DNA from: Bradysia coprophila
Taxonomy: Eukaryota; Arthropoda; Insecta; Diptera; Sciaridae
Direction of reading: 5' to 3'
Length of the DNA: 64,000 nt
Assembly (NCBI RefSeq): GCF_014529535.1
Contig: NW_023503305.1
Span: 1,026,069 to 1,090,068 of the forward strand
Part shown: positions 38,010 through 48,873 of the stretch, piece after piece
How positions within the stretch are numbered: the stretch's first letter is position 1
Layout of the letters: each line of letters opens with the position of its first letter
Notes under the pieces: model-generated
Database searches by the model: none
What the model was told of the DNA's origin: nothing
The model's input: the letters and a program-made list of their open reading frames with translations, nothing else
Translations under genes and position numbers: made by a program

Positions 38010-38382
38010 TGAAGACCTTGATAGTACTCAAAAACGTTATTTCCATCAGCGATTCCATTAGTCAAAATTTAGTAGGATCCACTGGACTCACCGATAATCA
38101 TTAAAAAATCTGAAAAAATTCGATAGAACGATCATCTGAACAAACAAATCCGAATGTTTGGATTCTTGTCTGTCATCTGAATTTACTCCTGATTGCTAAT
38201 GCATATGGTTGTAAGTTGCTAGAAATTGCCAGTCAACGGAAGGTTATACTACAACCTTCGTTGATTAACAATCCCATGTGACTTTAAATTATAAAAACCG
38301 TATGTTTAATGTAACCACAAAATTACGTCACATGTGCACACAGAATCACCCACAACGACGAAGTGTTTACTCGAGTTTTTAG

Positions 38383-39362
38383 CCCCGTACGAAGTACTGG
38401 GGGCTTATAAGATTAATATGCCGTTTGTAACACGTCGAATTGGAAGCAGACAGTAAGGGCAAAGCATTCGGTTATGTTCATAGATGACGAATCCGCAATA
38501 AAAAAAATGTCCGTCCGTCCGTCCGTCCGTGACCCCTCTAGCTTGAGTAAATCACAACCTTTTTTCAAAATTCTTTTTTTTCCCGATTGGTATCGACAAA
38601 AGTAAGGTCAAGTTCGAAAATGGGCATGGTAGGGTCGGCCCCTCCAGAGCTAGGGCCCTATAGGTGTTTTTCAGTCTTTCGACGATATCTACCGAAATAC
38701 GCACGCAATAGCTGCTTGTGATATATTAAATGAAAGGTATTGACGAGTAGAACAAAGTTGCTGAACATTGTTTTGGGGTAAGATGCAACGTGGGCTTGTT
38801 GGGAGGGCTCAAAGGTCGTTACTCGGCCCTAAGTGTTTTTTGCACATAAATCGAGTAAATCTCATCCGATTTTGCTAGATTTAGTTTTTTATGGAAGGTA
38901 ATTGAATACCGAAAAGAACGTGACGAAAAAAGTTTCAAATTAGGGCCCTTGGACTAAGGCCGCTACTCGGCCCTAAGTGTTTTCTGCACATAAATCGAGT
39001 AAATCTCAACCGATTTTGCTAGTTTTTGTTTCATTTGAGAGGTTTCATTTGAATACCCAATGGAAAGTTGGCAAAAAATTTTGGGTTTCTAAAATAATGT
39101 CGTAAATTGTTGGTTTTATTTGAAAGGTACTTCGTACGGGCTTTCGTAATTGCGCTATGCGCAATTTTAAAAATGAACAGTTTCAGTAAATTTGACAATG
39201 CCCAACTTGACTTGCATTTTGGTAACAGACGCAAGGGTTGTAGACGTATTAGGGTTCCGGGCTTATTAGGGCTACGGACGTATTATGGTTGCGGACGAAA
39301 TAGGATTACGGGTTGTACGGGGCTAAGTCGCAGCAAACGCTCCGACTGTTCTGATGCCTTGT
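38383..39362 (+). mobile_element. Half copy of the foldback element
   Basis: Begins TTAGCCCCGTACGAAGTACT, continues through GCAGACAGTAAGGGCAAAGC and a (CGTC)n microsatellite at 38512-38530, then the central segment, then two 144-bp units (38865, 39009), and ends CCGACTGTTCTGATGCCTTG. It equals one arm plus terminus of the element at 30139-32134 and is the best guide to the unit order of the family. No inverted partner arm is present. Confidence 0.8.
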
Positions 39363-39695
39363 TTATTAGAAATTTCTCACATTGGCAAATGGTTCGATTT
39401 GTGGAATAAATCTCCGAAAAAAAACAAATTTTTGAATAAACAATCAAACGATAATGTCTCTCAACATATTAACGCTAAAAATTCGACTTCTCATGTCTGT
39501 TCGGCTTGTTCTTTGTTCAATCATTTGTCTTCCGCTGAGTCATAGACAATAATGATTGTCAGAGAAAGAGATCTGCGATACGCAAAAACTTTAAGATTTG
39601 TATTTACTTTGTGCTCACTGTACATGAACATCTCATGCTCAATGTTGCAACATGATTATAGGGTGAATTATACATAATCGTTTAGAATATTGTAA

Positions 39696-39863
39696 GGGGC
39701 CGTTCATAAATTACGTAACGCAAAAATCAACATTTTTCAGACCCCCCCCCCCGGGTCTGTAACGCTAAAAGGGTCAAGTTTGACCCAATTTTGTTAGAAC
39801 CGTAACGCTTGCCTCATACCCCCCCCTCCCCCCTCTAGCGTTACGTAATTTATGAACGGCCCC
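39696..39863 (-). mobile_element. Harbinger-like MITE, copy 2 (168 bp), inverted
   Basis: Near-identical to the reverse complement of 4765-4935, with the same 26-bp terminal repeats. The flanks are TAA on both sides (39693-39695 and 39864-39866), the reverse complement of the TTA flanks of copy 1, as expected for an inverted insertion. The high identity of the two copies indicates recent activity. Confidence 0.87.
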
Positions 39864-40637
39864 TAACGGTTATCAAATCATCAAAAATTCATTCTTCATT
39901 CATAGCGAGTTATCTAATCAACGTAATTGACTTAGACGAACAAATATTTACATTTCCGTTTTATTTGAATTTATTTTTTATAATTTTTTTTTTTTTCGTT
40001 CGTAAATCCTTTATGCGTACCTTGTGTGTGTGTAATTATTTTGATGATCATCATTATCAAATTTATTACTCGTAAATTTGATATTATGAAAAGAGAAAAA
40101 AGCGATTTAGTAGTTTGCATATCTTTGAAATGGTTGAGTCCATTAGTAAATCGGTGGAAGAACAAGAAGAGATTCGGTTCTCGTACATTGGCCAAGTGAA
40201 TAGCGGATATGGTAAAAATAATAGTTGATTAATAAACGTAAGCGGTTCACTGTAACGAAACAAATTTTATGTAGTAGCTGAACGGTCTCCTTGACGAAAC
40301 GGTTAATGAATTGTTACGAATATAATAGAACCTGAGTATAAATCTAGTTATGTCATGACGTGTGTGTACACCTGTATACTACAGCCAAAATGTTTGACGG
40401 AACTTGCAGAGCCAAGAGAGGGTTATCCGAGCTCGCAGGCTCTCTCATCTCTTCTGGCTCATCTGTCGTATCTCAGTTTTTTCTACTTGTTGATTTGAAG
40501 CATATCGTGTAGTAAGTGATCAGGGAATCGCATACCTAAGCACTTAGTGTGTACATCTACAGTGTTACACGATACCGATTGAACTCTGGACGATTCATTG
40601 AATGTTAGAAAACTGTTGTCAAATCATAAAAATTAAC

Positions 40638-40828
40638 CTGTCACAGACGGCAGTTTTACTATCTGATCTATTACTTCATTTTATCGAAGATTTTCAAAGA
40701 TTGATTTCAGAAATCTTTTACTTCATTTGTTTTGACCACGATTTTTGCTATATAATACCTCATTTGTCAAAGCTTGTTGTTTATTATTGCTGGTGTTGTC
40801 AATAGCAAGTGACAACCGTCTGTAACAG
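40638..40828. repeat. TTAA-flanked MITE with ACAGACGG ends, copy 1
   Basis: Left end TTAA then CCTGTCACAGACGG; right end CCGTCTGTAACAGA then TTAA. A TTAA target is typical of piggyBac-type transposition, which makes this a candidate piggyBac-derived MITE. Its interior (TCTTTTACTTCATT, then TTGCTATATAA, then AGCTTGTTGTTTATTATTGC) recurs at 48667-48873 and, inverted, at 46314-46472. Confidence 0.65.
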
Positions 40829-40999
40829 ATTAATGAGGACTATCGTACCTGGTTTATATTGTTCTAATGGCGTTCTAACAACACTCTGTCGTGTTGCAAT
40901 AGTAGAACGATGGCCTAACGTTTCTTAGTATGCTAACCACAGTATGATAAGCCTGAAAAGACTGTAATTGTCAAAAAATATTTTTCCACTTCAACTTAG

Positions 41000-43312
41000 T
41001 GTTAGAAAATGAAGCCGAATCACATCGACTCCGGGGCATTGACGATCCGGAAGACCGTCCGAAGCGAATTCTAAAACTGAAACCGTCCATAAATTGGAAA
41101 GGACAACTGAAGAAACGCATATTTATACTGTCATGGATACGAAAGTATGACAAAGACACCGCTATCGGTGATCTAATAGCCGGCATAACATTAGGATTGA
41201 CTATCATTCCGCAAGCAATTGCTTACGCTGCTTTGGCGGGATTACCATCACAGTATGGCTTATATTCGGCATTTATGGGTATGTTACTATGATACATTGG
41301 ACACAGCTGACAATATTGTGATTTTCAATTTGTATGAAGGTTCCTTAATCTACGTATTCTTTGGAACCATTAAGGAAGTATCAATCGGGCCCACTTCATT
41401 GATGTCGCTACTTACATTACAGTATACATTAGACAAACCACCGCAATATGCGATAGTATTAACATTTCTAGCTGGTTGCATTGAATTATTAATGGGCATC
41501 CTCAGATTAGGTGTGCAACTAATGATTACATTCCATGTGCACTGACAAAATTGATATTTTTAAAAGGATTCGTCGTGGATTTCATATCGGTACCGGTTAC
41601 CAATGCCTTTACTTCAGCAACATCACTAATCATTATAGGAGCACAGCTGAAAAATCTCCTCGGAATAAGTTACTCGTCGAAGGGTTTTGCTGACTCACTG
41701 TACAATCTGATTGTTTATATTGGTGATAGCCAATTGTGGGATGGTGTACTGGGTCTGATCTGTTGCGTTTTTCTGCTGCTATTGAGGGTATGTTTGTAAA
41801 ATCAAAAAGCATTTTAATTCACAAATTCTAATCATTCTTTTGTCACCATCATGCAGCAATTGAAAGACGCAAAGCTCAAATCGGAAACCAATTGGGCCAA
41901 AGTATTTAACAAATTCATTTGGTATTTGAGTCAAGCGAGGAATGTTTTGATTGTTATAATCACATCATGTGTTGCATATCAATGGGCAATTGGGACTGCA
42001 CCATTTAAACTATCTGGTAAGAATGACTGAGCCGAAAACTCTGAAAAATTGATCGTGTTGGTTGATTGCATGACCTTTGCTCTATTACAGGAAATGTTGA
42101 ACCTGGTATTCCGAGCTTCTCATTGCCTCCATTTCAGTTCGAACACAATAATCAGACAATCGGTTTCATTCAAATATGCACGGACCTGGGAACTGGAATC
42201 GCCGTTGTACCATTGGTGGCTGTTCTAGCCAACGTAGCCATCGCTAAGGCGTTCAGTATGTGTTGCAGCTAAAATTGATCGAATATATGCAAGAAACATC
42301 GAAATGTTTTATCATCTAGGTACTGGATCAACGGTTGACGCTACCCAGGAGATGTTTACATTGGGCATATGCAATCTTCTTGGCTCCTGTGTATCGTCGA
42401 TGCCGACTTGTGGAGCATTTACAAGATCAGCTGTAAGCCATGCCAGCGGAGTAAGAACTCCGTTTGCTGGAATTTATTCGGCCACGATCACGTTGCTAGC
42501 GTTGAGCTTATTGACTCCGTATTTTTACTTCATTCCAAAAGCAACGTTAGCTGCAGTCCTAACCATTGCTGTGATGTTTATGGTTGGTTTGGTCTGATAG
42601 ATTTAAACAAACTTACTCTCATCAATCGAATTCGTTTTCAGATTGACTTCAAGCTGCCGCTGCATTTGTGGCGAAATTCAAAGCGTGATTTTTGGGCCTG
42701 GTGTGGTTGTTTCATTGTGTGTCTAGCTGTTGGTGTAGAAATTGGTCTCTTGTTCGGAGTGGTGTTAAACGTATTGCATCTGTTGTACATGTGGGCCAGG
42801 CCAGAGACTACCGTAAAAGCAGAGGACATCGACAACATGCAGTACATCCATGTGACCTTGAACATTGGAATGTTTTTCCCGGGTATCGACCATTTACGCC
42901 AAATGGTAAACAAGGCATTGTATGCTGCTGACTTTAAGGTTCCCGTTGTTATCGAATGCATCAAAATCACCGGCTTGGATTATACAGCCGCACAAGTAAG
43001 TTGAATGGAAGTCGGGGGAATTTTAGTTCTATTTTCACATTTTCAATTTAGGGACTGTGTAGTTTAGCCAAAGATTTGAAGGAGCACCGGCAAGTGTTGG
43101 TACTTCAAAATTTGGACACAAAGCTGCAGAGTTATATTTCGTCGGAGAATGTGATCTTTTGTAGCAGAGAGGAAACATTGAAGGAGATCATTACACAGGA
43201 ATCGATCCGCAGTGGATCGATTAGTTTGATGGCGCATATTAGGGCTTCCATTGACTTGGGGTATAAAGTTGACCCGTTGATTGATCACACCGATGTAGAA
43301 AATCAGAACTGA
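41000..43312 (+). CDS. SLC26A11-like sodium-independent sulfate/anion transporter, 5' incomplete
   Basis: Eight exons: 41000-41278, 41340-41510, 41567-41787, 41857-42016, 42091-42255, 42320-42582, 42642-42995, 43052-43312; about 623 residues, phases consistent. SLC26 proteins exchange or carry sulfate, chloride and related anions across the plasma membrane or lysosome. Diagnostic stretches are the sulfate-transporter signature in exon 1 (GLTIIPQAIAYAALAGLP, then QYGLYSAFMG), IGPTSLMSLL in exon 2, NAFTSATSLIIIGAQLKNLL in exon 3, and VDATQEMFTLGICNLLGSCV plus FTRSAVSHASGVRTPFAG in exon 6. Exons 7-8 hold the cytoplasmic STAS domain. Order and content match human SLC26A11. Exon 1 opens at a splice acceptor with a split codon, so the start ATG lies in an upstream exon I could not identify. 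The donor after 42582 (GTTGGT) is weak. Convergent with the PiT gene. Confidence 0.93.
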
Positions 43313-43615
43313 ATGAATTGTGCTTAGTAAATAACAAATTACGGGCACTCCTAGTCAAAGCTGTTGTGTCATTCAGTTCTCTTCGAGTTATTTGAATTTT
43401 ATTTTTTTGTTGTTCCTTGCTGTTTGCTTGGTATGAAAAATTTTGATGTACAAGGGGTCAATAACCTAGCCGTTTTGTAGATGGTTTTCCGACCGAAAAA
43501 GAAATTAATTGCACAATTGTTCCTGCCAAGCAACATTAGGTTGAATGTAATCTATTTGAATGTTATTTATTGACAATATTAAAGAAACTAAATCCAAGCG
43601 AAATTGAATTTCGTT

Positions 43616-43621
43616 TTTATT
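43616..43621 (-). promoter_or_regulatory. Candidate poly(A) signal of the PiT gene
   Basis: AATAAA on the minus strand, 118 bp after the PiT stop codon. A second copy lies at 43566-43571. Both are within AT-rich DNA, so chance occurrence is possible. Confidence 0.4.
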
Positions 43622-43687
43622 GATAACAATATGCTCATACAGACGAGACAGGCACTTCGTTTGATATCGCTAAATGTTAATTTTTAC

Positions 43688-43693
43688 AATAAA
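43688..43693 (+). promoter_or_regulatory. Candidate poly(A) signal of the SLC26-like gene
   Basis: AATAAA on the plus strand, 375 bp after the SLC26-like stop codon. It lies closer to the PiT gene than that gene's own candidate signal at 43616, so if both are used the two 3' ends overlap on opposite strands. Confidence 0.35.
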
Positions 43694-43738
43694 TTAAAGG
43701 CTTAAGATGAAATGCGCGAACGTTCTCTTTACCTCTCG

Positions 43739-45393
43739 TCAGGAAATTAACGAATATTTAAAAATTAACATTAAGAGAGCGCTACATGAACCAGCTGCCG
43801 GCACTGTTATCACCCAAGCATAAATAATCGACCGAAATAGTGACCAGTCCACTGTTTGCTCTACGTTCCCTTCGACTCGACCATAGATCCAACCAGATGC
43901 AACAATACCACCAACAATACAATGTGTACTTGAAATGGGAATACCCAGTTTACTGGCCAACAGTACGGTCATTGCTGCACTAATTTCCACTGAAAATCCT
44001 CTGAAAATGATTACCAAGGAAAGAATGAATCTATCGATTTGTAAAATAAAATTGCGATTGCTCACGTAGTTGGACGAATTTTTGTAAGTTTATGTCCGAC
44101 TGTGTCGTTAACACGTTTCCCTAATACCCACAATCCGACGCACATTCCAACGGCACCATAGAGCAAAAGTAAAATTGGTGATTCAGCCTTTTGTAGAACA
44201 GATCCATCCTTGTAAATCATCCATATGGCGATCAATGGACCGATTGCATTGCTGAAGACAGATTTGTCGGTCAATGTATCATCTAAACTAAACATCATCT
44301 CGTCCGTTACCTAACATCACTTCCGCCATGCGCGAAACTGGTGAATATCGCAGAGAGTATCTGCAGGAAATGGAATAGTCTGTTAACTTTTGCGTCGCTC
44401 TCAATCTTTGGATTTTGCAGAACGGGAGCGTTGATAGAAACAGTGGAAGTCGCCACTGTTACTATCGAGTCAACACTTTGTCTGATTGAATTTCTGAATA
44501 AATTCGGTTCAGCTGTGTCGTCTTTGTTTAAGATTTTCTTCCGTTGCCATGGCACCACAAACAGCTGACATACGATAGCAACGACTATCATAGCACCGAT
44601 ACTGATTGCGAAAACTTGCCACAATACCAGATTTTCCATGCCGAGAACTGTAGGGAATATCGAGAGGAAATAAATTTCAAATTCCACGAATACGATCTCT
44701 CACGTTTGGATCCATTTAGAGTAACGGTCAACACATTCAAGAAAACTGTTAATGCGTAAATGATGGGCAAGGAAATTAGTCCAGCGCTGATTGGATTTCT
44801 CGCTTCCATTATACACTTGCGAATTATTGTGAGAATTACAACGCAAGTGAATCCACTAGTTATGGGAGAAACGAACCAGGAGGCAGCAATAGTACCTACG
44901 AAACACGTAATAAACCGATAACCAATAAAGAACAATAATCTCCATCAAATCTTCATCGAATTTTACCCAAGACTTTGTAATTGAGTCCAACAGCACCACG
45001 GGCAACTAACGAGAATCCGACCGTCGAGCCAACGATGGAATGTGTAGTTGAAACAGGAAGTTTAAAATAGGTGGCAAGAAGAATCCATAGTGCACTTCCA
45101 ACCAATGCCGACAACATTCCCAGTGCCAGCTCAGTTTCACTTCCCTCATAGTCTTTCACATCAATGATTCCTTTCCGAATCGTGTCAGATACTTTGTAGC
45201 CTAACAAGACTGCACCAGAAGTCTCAAAAATGGTAGCTAGGATGCAAGCTTGCCGAAATGTCAGGACGCCGGAGCCGACCGATGTTCCGAATGCATTAGA
45301 TACATCATTCGCACCAACTCCAAAAGCAAGAATGAACGAAACGAAAAATCCAGTTATGACTAACCACAATAATTCAGATGAATAAATCTCCAT
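43739..45393 (-). CDS. PiT-family (SLC20) sodium-dependent phosphate transporter
   Basis: Five exons in gene order: 45393-44967, 44895-44704, 44647-44311, 44251-44066, 44000-43739; 467 residues, phases consistent. PiT proteins import inorganic phosphate with sodium at the plasma membrane. The two inverted-repeat signatures of the family are present: [16 protein letters not shown] at residues 27-42 with [11 protein letters not shown], and HGGSDVSNAIGP near 313-324 with [11 protein letters not shown]. The intracellular loop in exon 3 is short and Ser/Thr-rich, so the protein is smaller than vertebrate PiT1/2 (about 650-680 residues). I chose the ATG at 45391-45393 ([10 protein letters not shown]), which matches the family start. 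An acceptor-like TTGCAG sits just upstream, so a leader intron is possible. Confidence 0.94.
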
Positions 45394-46313
45394 GATTTTT
45401 AATAATGTTGCAGAGTGCTGCAATTATTGTACACTGATTTCGTTACGGTTTAACGACACGGCAGATACTACGCCGCCCTCAAAGCGACAGTATAATTTGT
45501 CTATTTGAACATCTCAATTAAACGATAACGATTACAAAGTCGTTCCGTCTACACTTCTTAAATTTGGTTGAAGATTTGGGTTGAGGAAAACTTTATCTGC
45601 GGAAAAATATTTCATTCATTTTGTTCTTTAAAATTATTTATCTTACGGCACTCTCGCTACCTCTATCTCCCTCACTCTATGATGCTGTGGTTTTACTATG
45701 TAGGATTTACTTAACGAAATCTTTTCAACAAAACTTTTATTTAGTGCATCACAAAGACATGTCTGCCTATTAAAAATAATTTAACAAAAAAACACTTGCT
45801 ACTGAAAACTAAATGTTCACTAAAAGCAACAGTTGCATGTATGTATGTACTAGTACTACATACGTCTTGTTGAGTCGTTTCGACAAGGTAAACATTTTTA
45901 CGTATTTTATTTATCCAACAATATGTTTTCACGATCTTTTCCTGATGAAATAAATTAATTTTTTTTGTGAATATTTAGATCGATAAATTAATCATTCAAC
46001 AATAAAATTCATAAGGGGCAATTCAGTGAAATCAATGGGAAAGAAATAGGTATCGGACGCCATACCATACATTATTGGAATCGTTGTAGATTACTGGATA
46101 AGGTGGAGGTTCTAGCGGAGGAGACACTTACCGCAACTATTGGTTTTCGTTGCTAATCGAATCGTTAGCAAATTTATAAACATTTATAAATATGTAGCTT
46201 GTCTGCACCATTAAGACCAAACAGATCCATTAATTGGTTTCACAAAACACTGACCCATCACTGCTCATGTGCTGTCTTCTGCAAAGAATGGTATGAGACA
46301 GTGTCACAGATAA

Positions 46314-46472
46314 CCTGTTGTGGACAGCTATCATCTGCTATCGATAAAGACTGCTGGAATAAACGACAAGCTCTGACTAATACGATCTTATTTATAGCAA
46401 AAAGCATTTTCGCATTAATGAAGTAAAAGATTCTAAAGTTGATCGTAGACATTTTACAGACGGTAACAGATG
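46314..46472 (-). repeat. TTAA MITE family, copy 2 (inverted, degenerate)
   Basis: On the minus strand it carries TCTTTTACTTCATTAATGCG, TTGCTATAAATAAG, AGCTTGTCGTTTATTCCAGC and ATCGATAGCAGATGATAGCT. These words occur in the same order as in the copies at 40638-40828 and 48667-48873. The terminal repeats are eroded. Confidence 0.55.
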
Positions 46473-47313
46473 CCTGTGAAAGGTTTGAAAATTGTTGTTT
46501 TTTTTGAAACTTTTATTTTCATCAGCAAGATCGAATTCATCGGAGATAAGTCCAAATTAGCAGTGCACAGGAGTTTGTGGGTTTTCATTGTAGTGTGAAA
46601 GAAAAACCGTGCTGGGTGTTCTTTCCCATGCCAGCATTAGAGGTGTGCGCCGCCGAGTATAGCCGGCGCGCCGCCGGCTGGAGGTACTTAGCCGAGCGCC
46701 GCCGCCGATACAAAAATATGACATCAGCCGCCGCCAGCCGCCGACTATTTTCATCAGCTGGACAACAAAATAAGTTTAGGGCCTCATTCAACTAAATATC
46801 TAATAGCTTAGCGTTTCTTTGAATGGTAGCAATCGCAAATCTTCGTTCTTAACACGTAATGTCTTTTAAAAGCATAATTTCTATTATTGTTTAGGTATAT
46901 GGAATATTCCATCGATTTAAAAGGGTTCGTTGAGTGCTGTAAAACATCATGTATGTTTAACGTAAACTTCCTTCTGAGAAACCGCGTGGAATGATAAGAA
47001 AATTGCGATTTTTACTTATTATTATAATTTGACGTAAAACATTCGATTTATAAGTCGATTGACAATACATTTTATATGGAAAAATTCCTTTTAATTTCCT
47101 TGTTTTACGTCAACTTAAAACTAAATTAAATTAAATTAAATAAAAATCGCAATCTGCCCTAATGTCATATTACAAATATCTTGTGTTGAATTTGTATTTT
47201 TTTTTTTTTTTTTTTTCGACTCTTGTCTCACCTTGCATTTCAAGAAGAGTTTTTTTTACTCTCTAGTGAGTCACTAGTCATAGGACAGTCTCGGAATTAT
47301 AAGAAGTAACTAT

Positions 47314-47425
47314 TACAATCCAATCAGCGCTATTCATTCCACATGCATTTCCAACTTTATGACATTTACGTATGTATTATAACGTGTAAATCGTATGTGG
47401 AATGAATATCGTCGATTGGATTGTA
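47314..47425. repeat. MITE with CATTCCACATG arms, copy 2
   Basis: TACAATCCAATC then GCTATTCATTCCACATGCA on the left; ATGTGGAATGAATATCGTCG then GATTGGATTGTA on the right. About 112 bp. Same family as 29132-29252 and nested in the GC-ended element. Confidence 0.75.
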
Positions 47426-47763
47426 AATTAAACTAAACTTTTTAAAGCTCTGGGGCGATCCACAAAATCTGCATTTTCCAGACTTATCATTATATCTCGT
47501 AATTACGTTTCCATATAGTTTTGAATATTTTGCACTATCTGTAACAATATGTCCAGACCTACCTGTGACTCTTTCGAGTTACGTACTTTATGGACCATCC
47601 CTCTGCATTTTATGAAAAATAAACTCGAGTCGTACCACTAAAGTAATTAGTTTTTAACAACGAACTTTAGAAGTTTCGTTGTTCTTTCGACTATTAGCAA
47701 ACCCAGTTTATTGGTATCTTCGAATTAAATTTTCAAAGATTCAAAATTTGAAAGAAATGAAGT

Positions 47764-47829
47764 TAGTCGAGTTGGATAAGCGCTGGATTTATAAACCAGA
47801 GGTTGCTAGTTCAAGCCCAGCTGTGGACA
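47764..47829 (+). other. tRNA-like sequence with A and B boxes (pseudo-tRNA or SINE head)
   Basis: TAGTCGAGTTG (47764-47774) fits the A-box consensus TRGYNNARNNG and GTTCAAGCC (47809-47817) fits the B box, at tRNA-like spacing. A T-arm with a 7-base loop (GCTAG-TTCAAGC-CCAGC, one mismatch) and an anticodon-like stem CTGG/CCAG can be drawn. The D-stem and acceptor stem do not pair, so it is not an intact tRNA. Confidence 0.4.
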
Positions 47830-48144
47830 TTATGAGCAAAAATGCTTTCACTTCAGATTTTGATGTCTAGTATGTTTCACTAAATAAAAATTAAACTTTG
47901 TTGGTTTTACACCAGAGTTCACAGGAACTCATAAATCTTGTATTAGATTAGAAATGAAGTAGGTATTCTTATGAGTAACTGTAAAAACATTGACTTTTCT
48001 ATGAATTATTTTTAAATTATTCAAAATATATCGGCGCGCCGCGGCTGAGCCGAGCCGCCGAGAAATATCGTTGAATTTTTGACCGGCGCACACCTTTAGC
48101 CAGCATACAAAACAAGCAAAATATCATAGGGTAAACGTACGGGA

Positions 48145-48198
48145 TAGCTCAGTAGTTACATGCTGGCCTTTCCCCAAAATCATCTGGGTTTGATTTCC
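48145..48198 (+). other. tRNA-like pol III promoter, possible SINE head
   Basis: TAGCTCAGTAG (48145-48155) is a perfect A box, and GGTTTGATTTCC (48187-48198) is a good B box with a 31-base gap. The acceptor stem cannot be formed and the T-stem is imperfect. It sits 46 bp to the right of the GC-ended element. Could be the head of a tRNA-derived SINE; I did not identify a SINE tail. Confidence 0.4.
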
Positions 48199-48666
48199 GT
48201 GCCAGACAATTTCACATGGAATTTTTCTAGCAATTATATCGCATTAACGCCCTAAAATACGTTGAGTTTGTGTACATACATCTAGCCTACAATAAGGAGA
48301 GAGATATTTGCTTTGCATACTTCGCGGCGTAATTCAGAAGTCACGTTAAACTGATGGGTTAATATGCTGTTAATGAGGTCTCGTAATTTACGAGTCGTAA
48401 ATTTTGGCAATGAATAGATAGACAGAATGCTTTAAGTGAATTTTGTTAATTTTGATTACAAACTTCGGTTCATATATTAAGTTGCCCCTTTATTGAGAAA
48501 TGCACACATGAATATTATTTATCGTTGTAGGACAGTGACAAAGTTGACGTATAAAATATGGAATTGATTACTGATAAATATAGAGCACGCAAAAATTAAT
48601 GGCATCCCATTGAAAGAGAAGCAATTTGCAGAAATGTTCATCAAATTCATCAATATTAGTAGTCTT

Positions 48667-48873
48667 ACCCGTTAACAGACGGCAAACACATCAGCACTTC
48701 TTCTATCGGATCAATTAAATACTTGATTATATCTAAGTATTTTCGATCGATGAATTTCAAATATTTTACTTCATTTTTTTAAACATTGCTATATAAGGCC
48801 ACATATGTCACAGCTTGTCGTTTATTACTGTATTCATTATTGATAACAGATGATAGCCGTCCCTGTTAGGTCC
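48667..48873. repeat. TTAA MITE family, copy 3
   Basis: Left end CCCGTTAACAGACGG, right end CCGTCCCTGTTAGG. The interior shares TTTTACTTCATTTTTTT, TTGCTATATAAGG, CAGCTTGTCGTTTATTACTG and GATAACAGATGATAG with the copies at 40638 and 46314. The target duplication is not clear in this copy. Confidence 0.6.

Larger units (their letters stand above)
33983..40998. other. Repeat-rich, gene-free interval
   Basis: No recognisable host exon over 7 kb. Contents by position: possible 3' portion of the Penelope element to about 34400; a hairpin at 34965-35040; low-complexity AT DNA with repeated GGATTTTCAACGAA-like words at 36780-37010; a MITE at 37837-38009; half a foldback element at 38383-39362; Harbinger-like MITE at 39696-39863; and a TTAA-flanked MITE at 40638-40828. 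The promoter and first exon of the SLC26-like gene must end before 41000 but were not placed. Confidence 0.55.
46641..48095. mobile_element. GC-ended terminal-inverted-repeat element (1455 bp)
   Basis: AGGTGTGCGCCG at the left end is mirrored exactly by CGGCGCACACCT at the right end, and both sides are flanked by TTAG (46637-46640 and 48096-48099), a credible 4-bp target duplication. Subterminal regions are extremely GC-rich and built of GCCGCC, GGCGCGCC and GCCGAGC words (46650-46745 and 48030-48064), in sharp contrast to the AT-rich interior. No transposase frame is visible. A different MITE (47314-47425) is nested inside. Superfamily not assigned. Confidence 0.65.

Noticed and set aside
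45934-45966. CCTGATGAAATAAATT as another hammerhead-like core
   Set aside because: No stem and no GAAA follow at a suitable distance.
46650-46745. GC-rich stretch as a CpG-island promoter
   Set aside because: It is the subterminal part of a repeat with a mirrored partner at 48030-48095 and no gene starts beside it.
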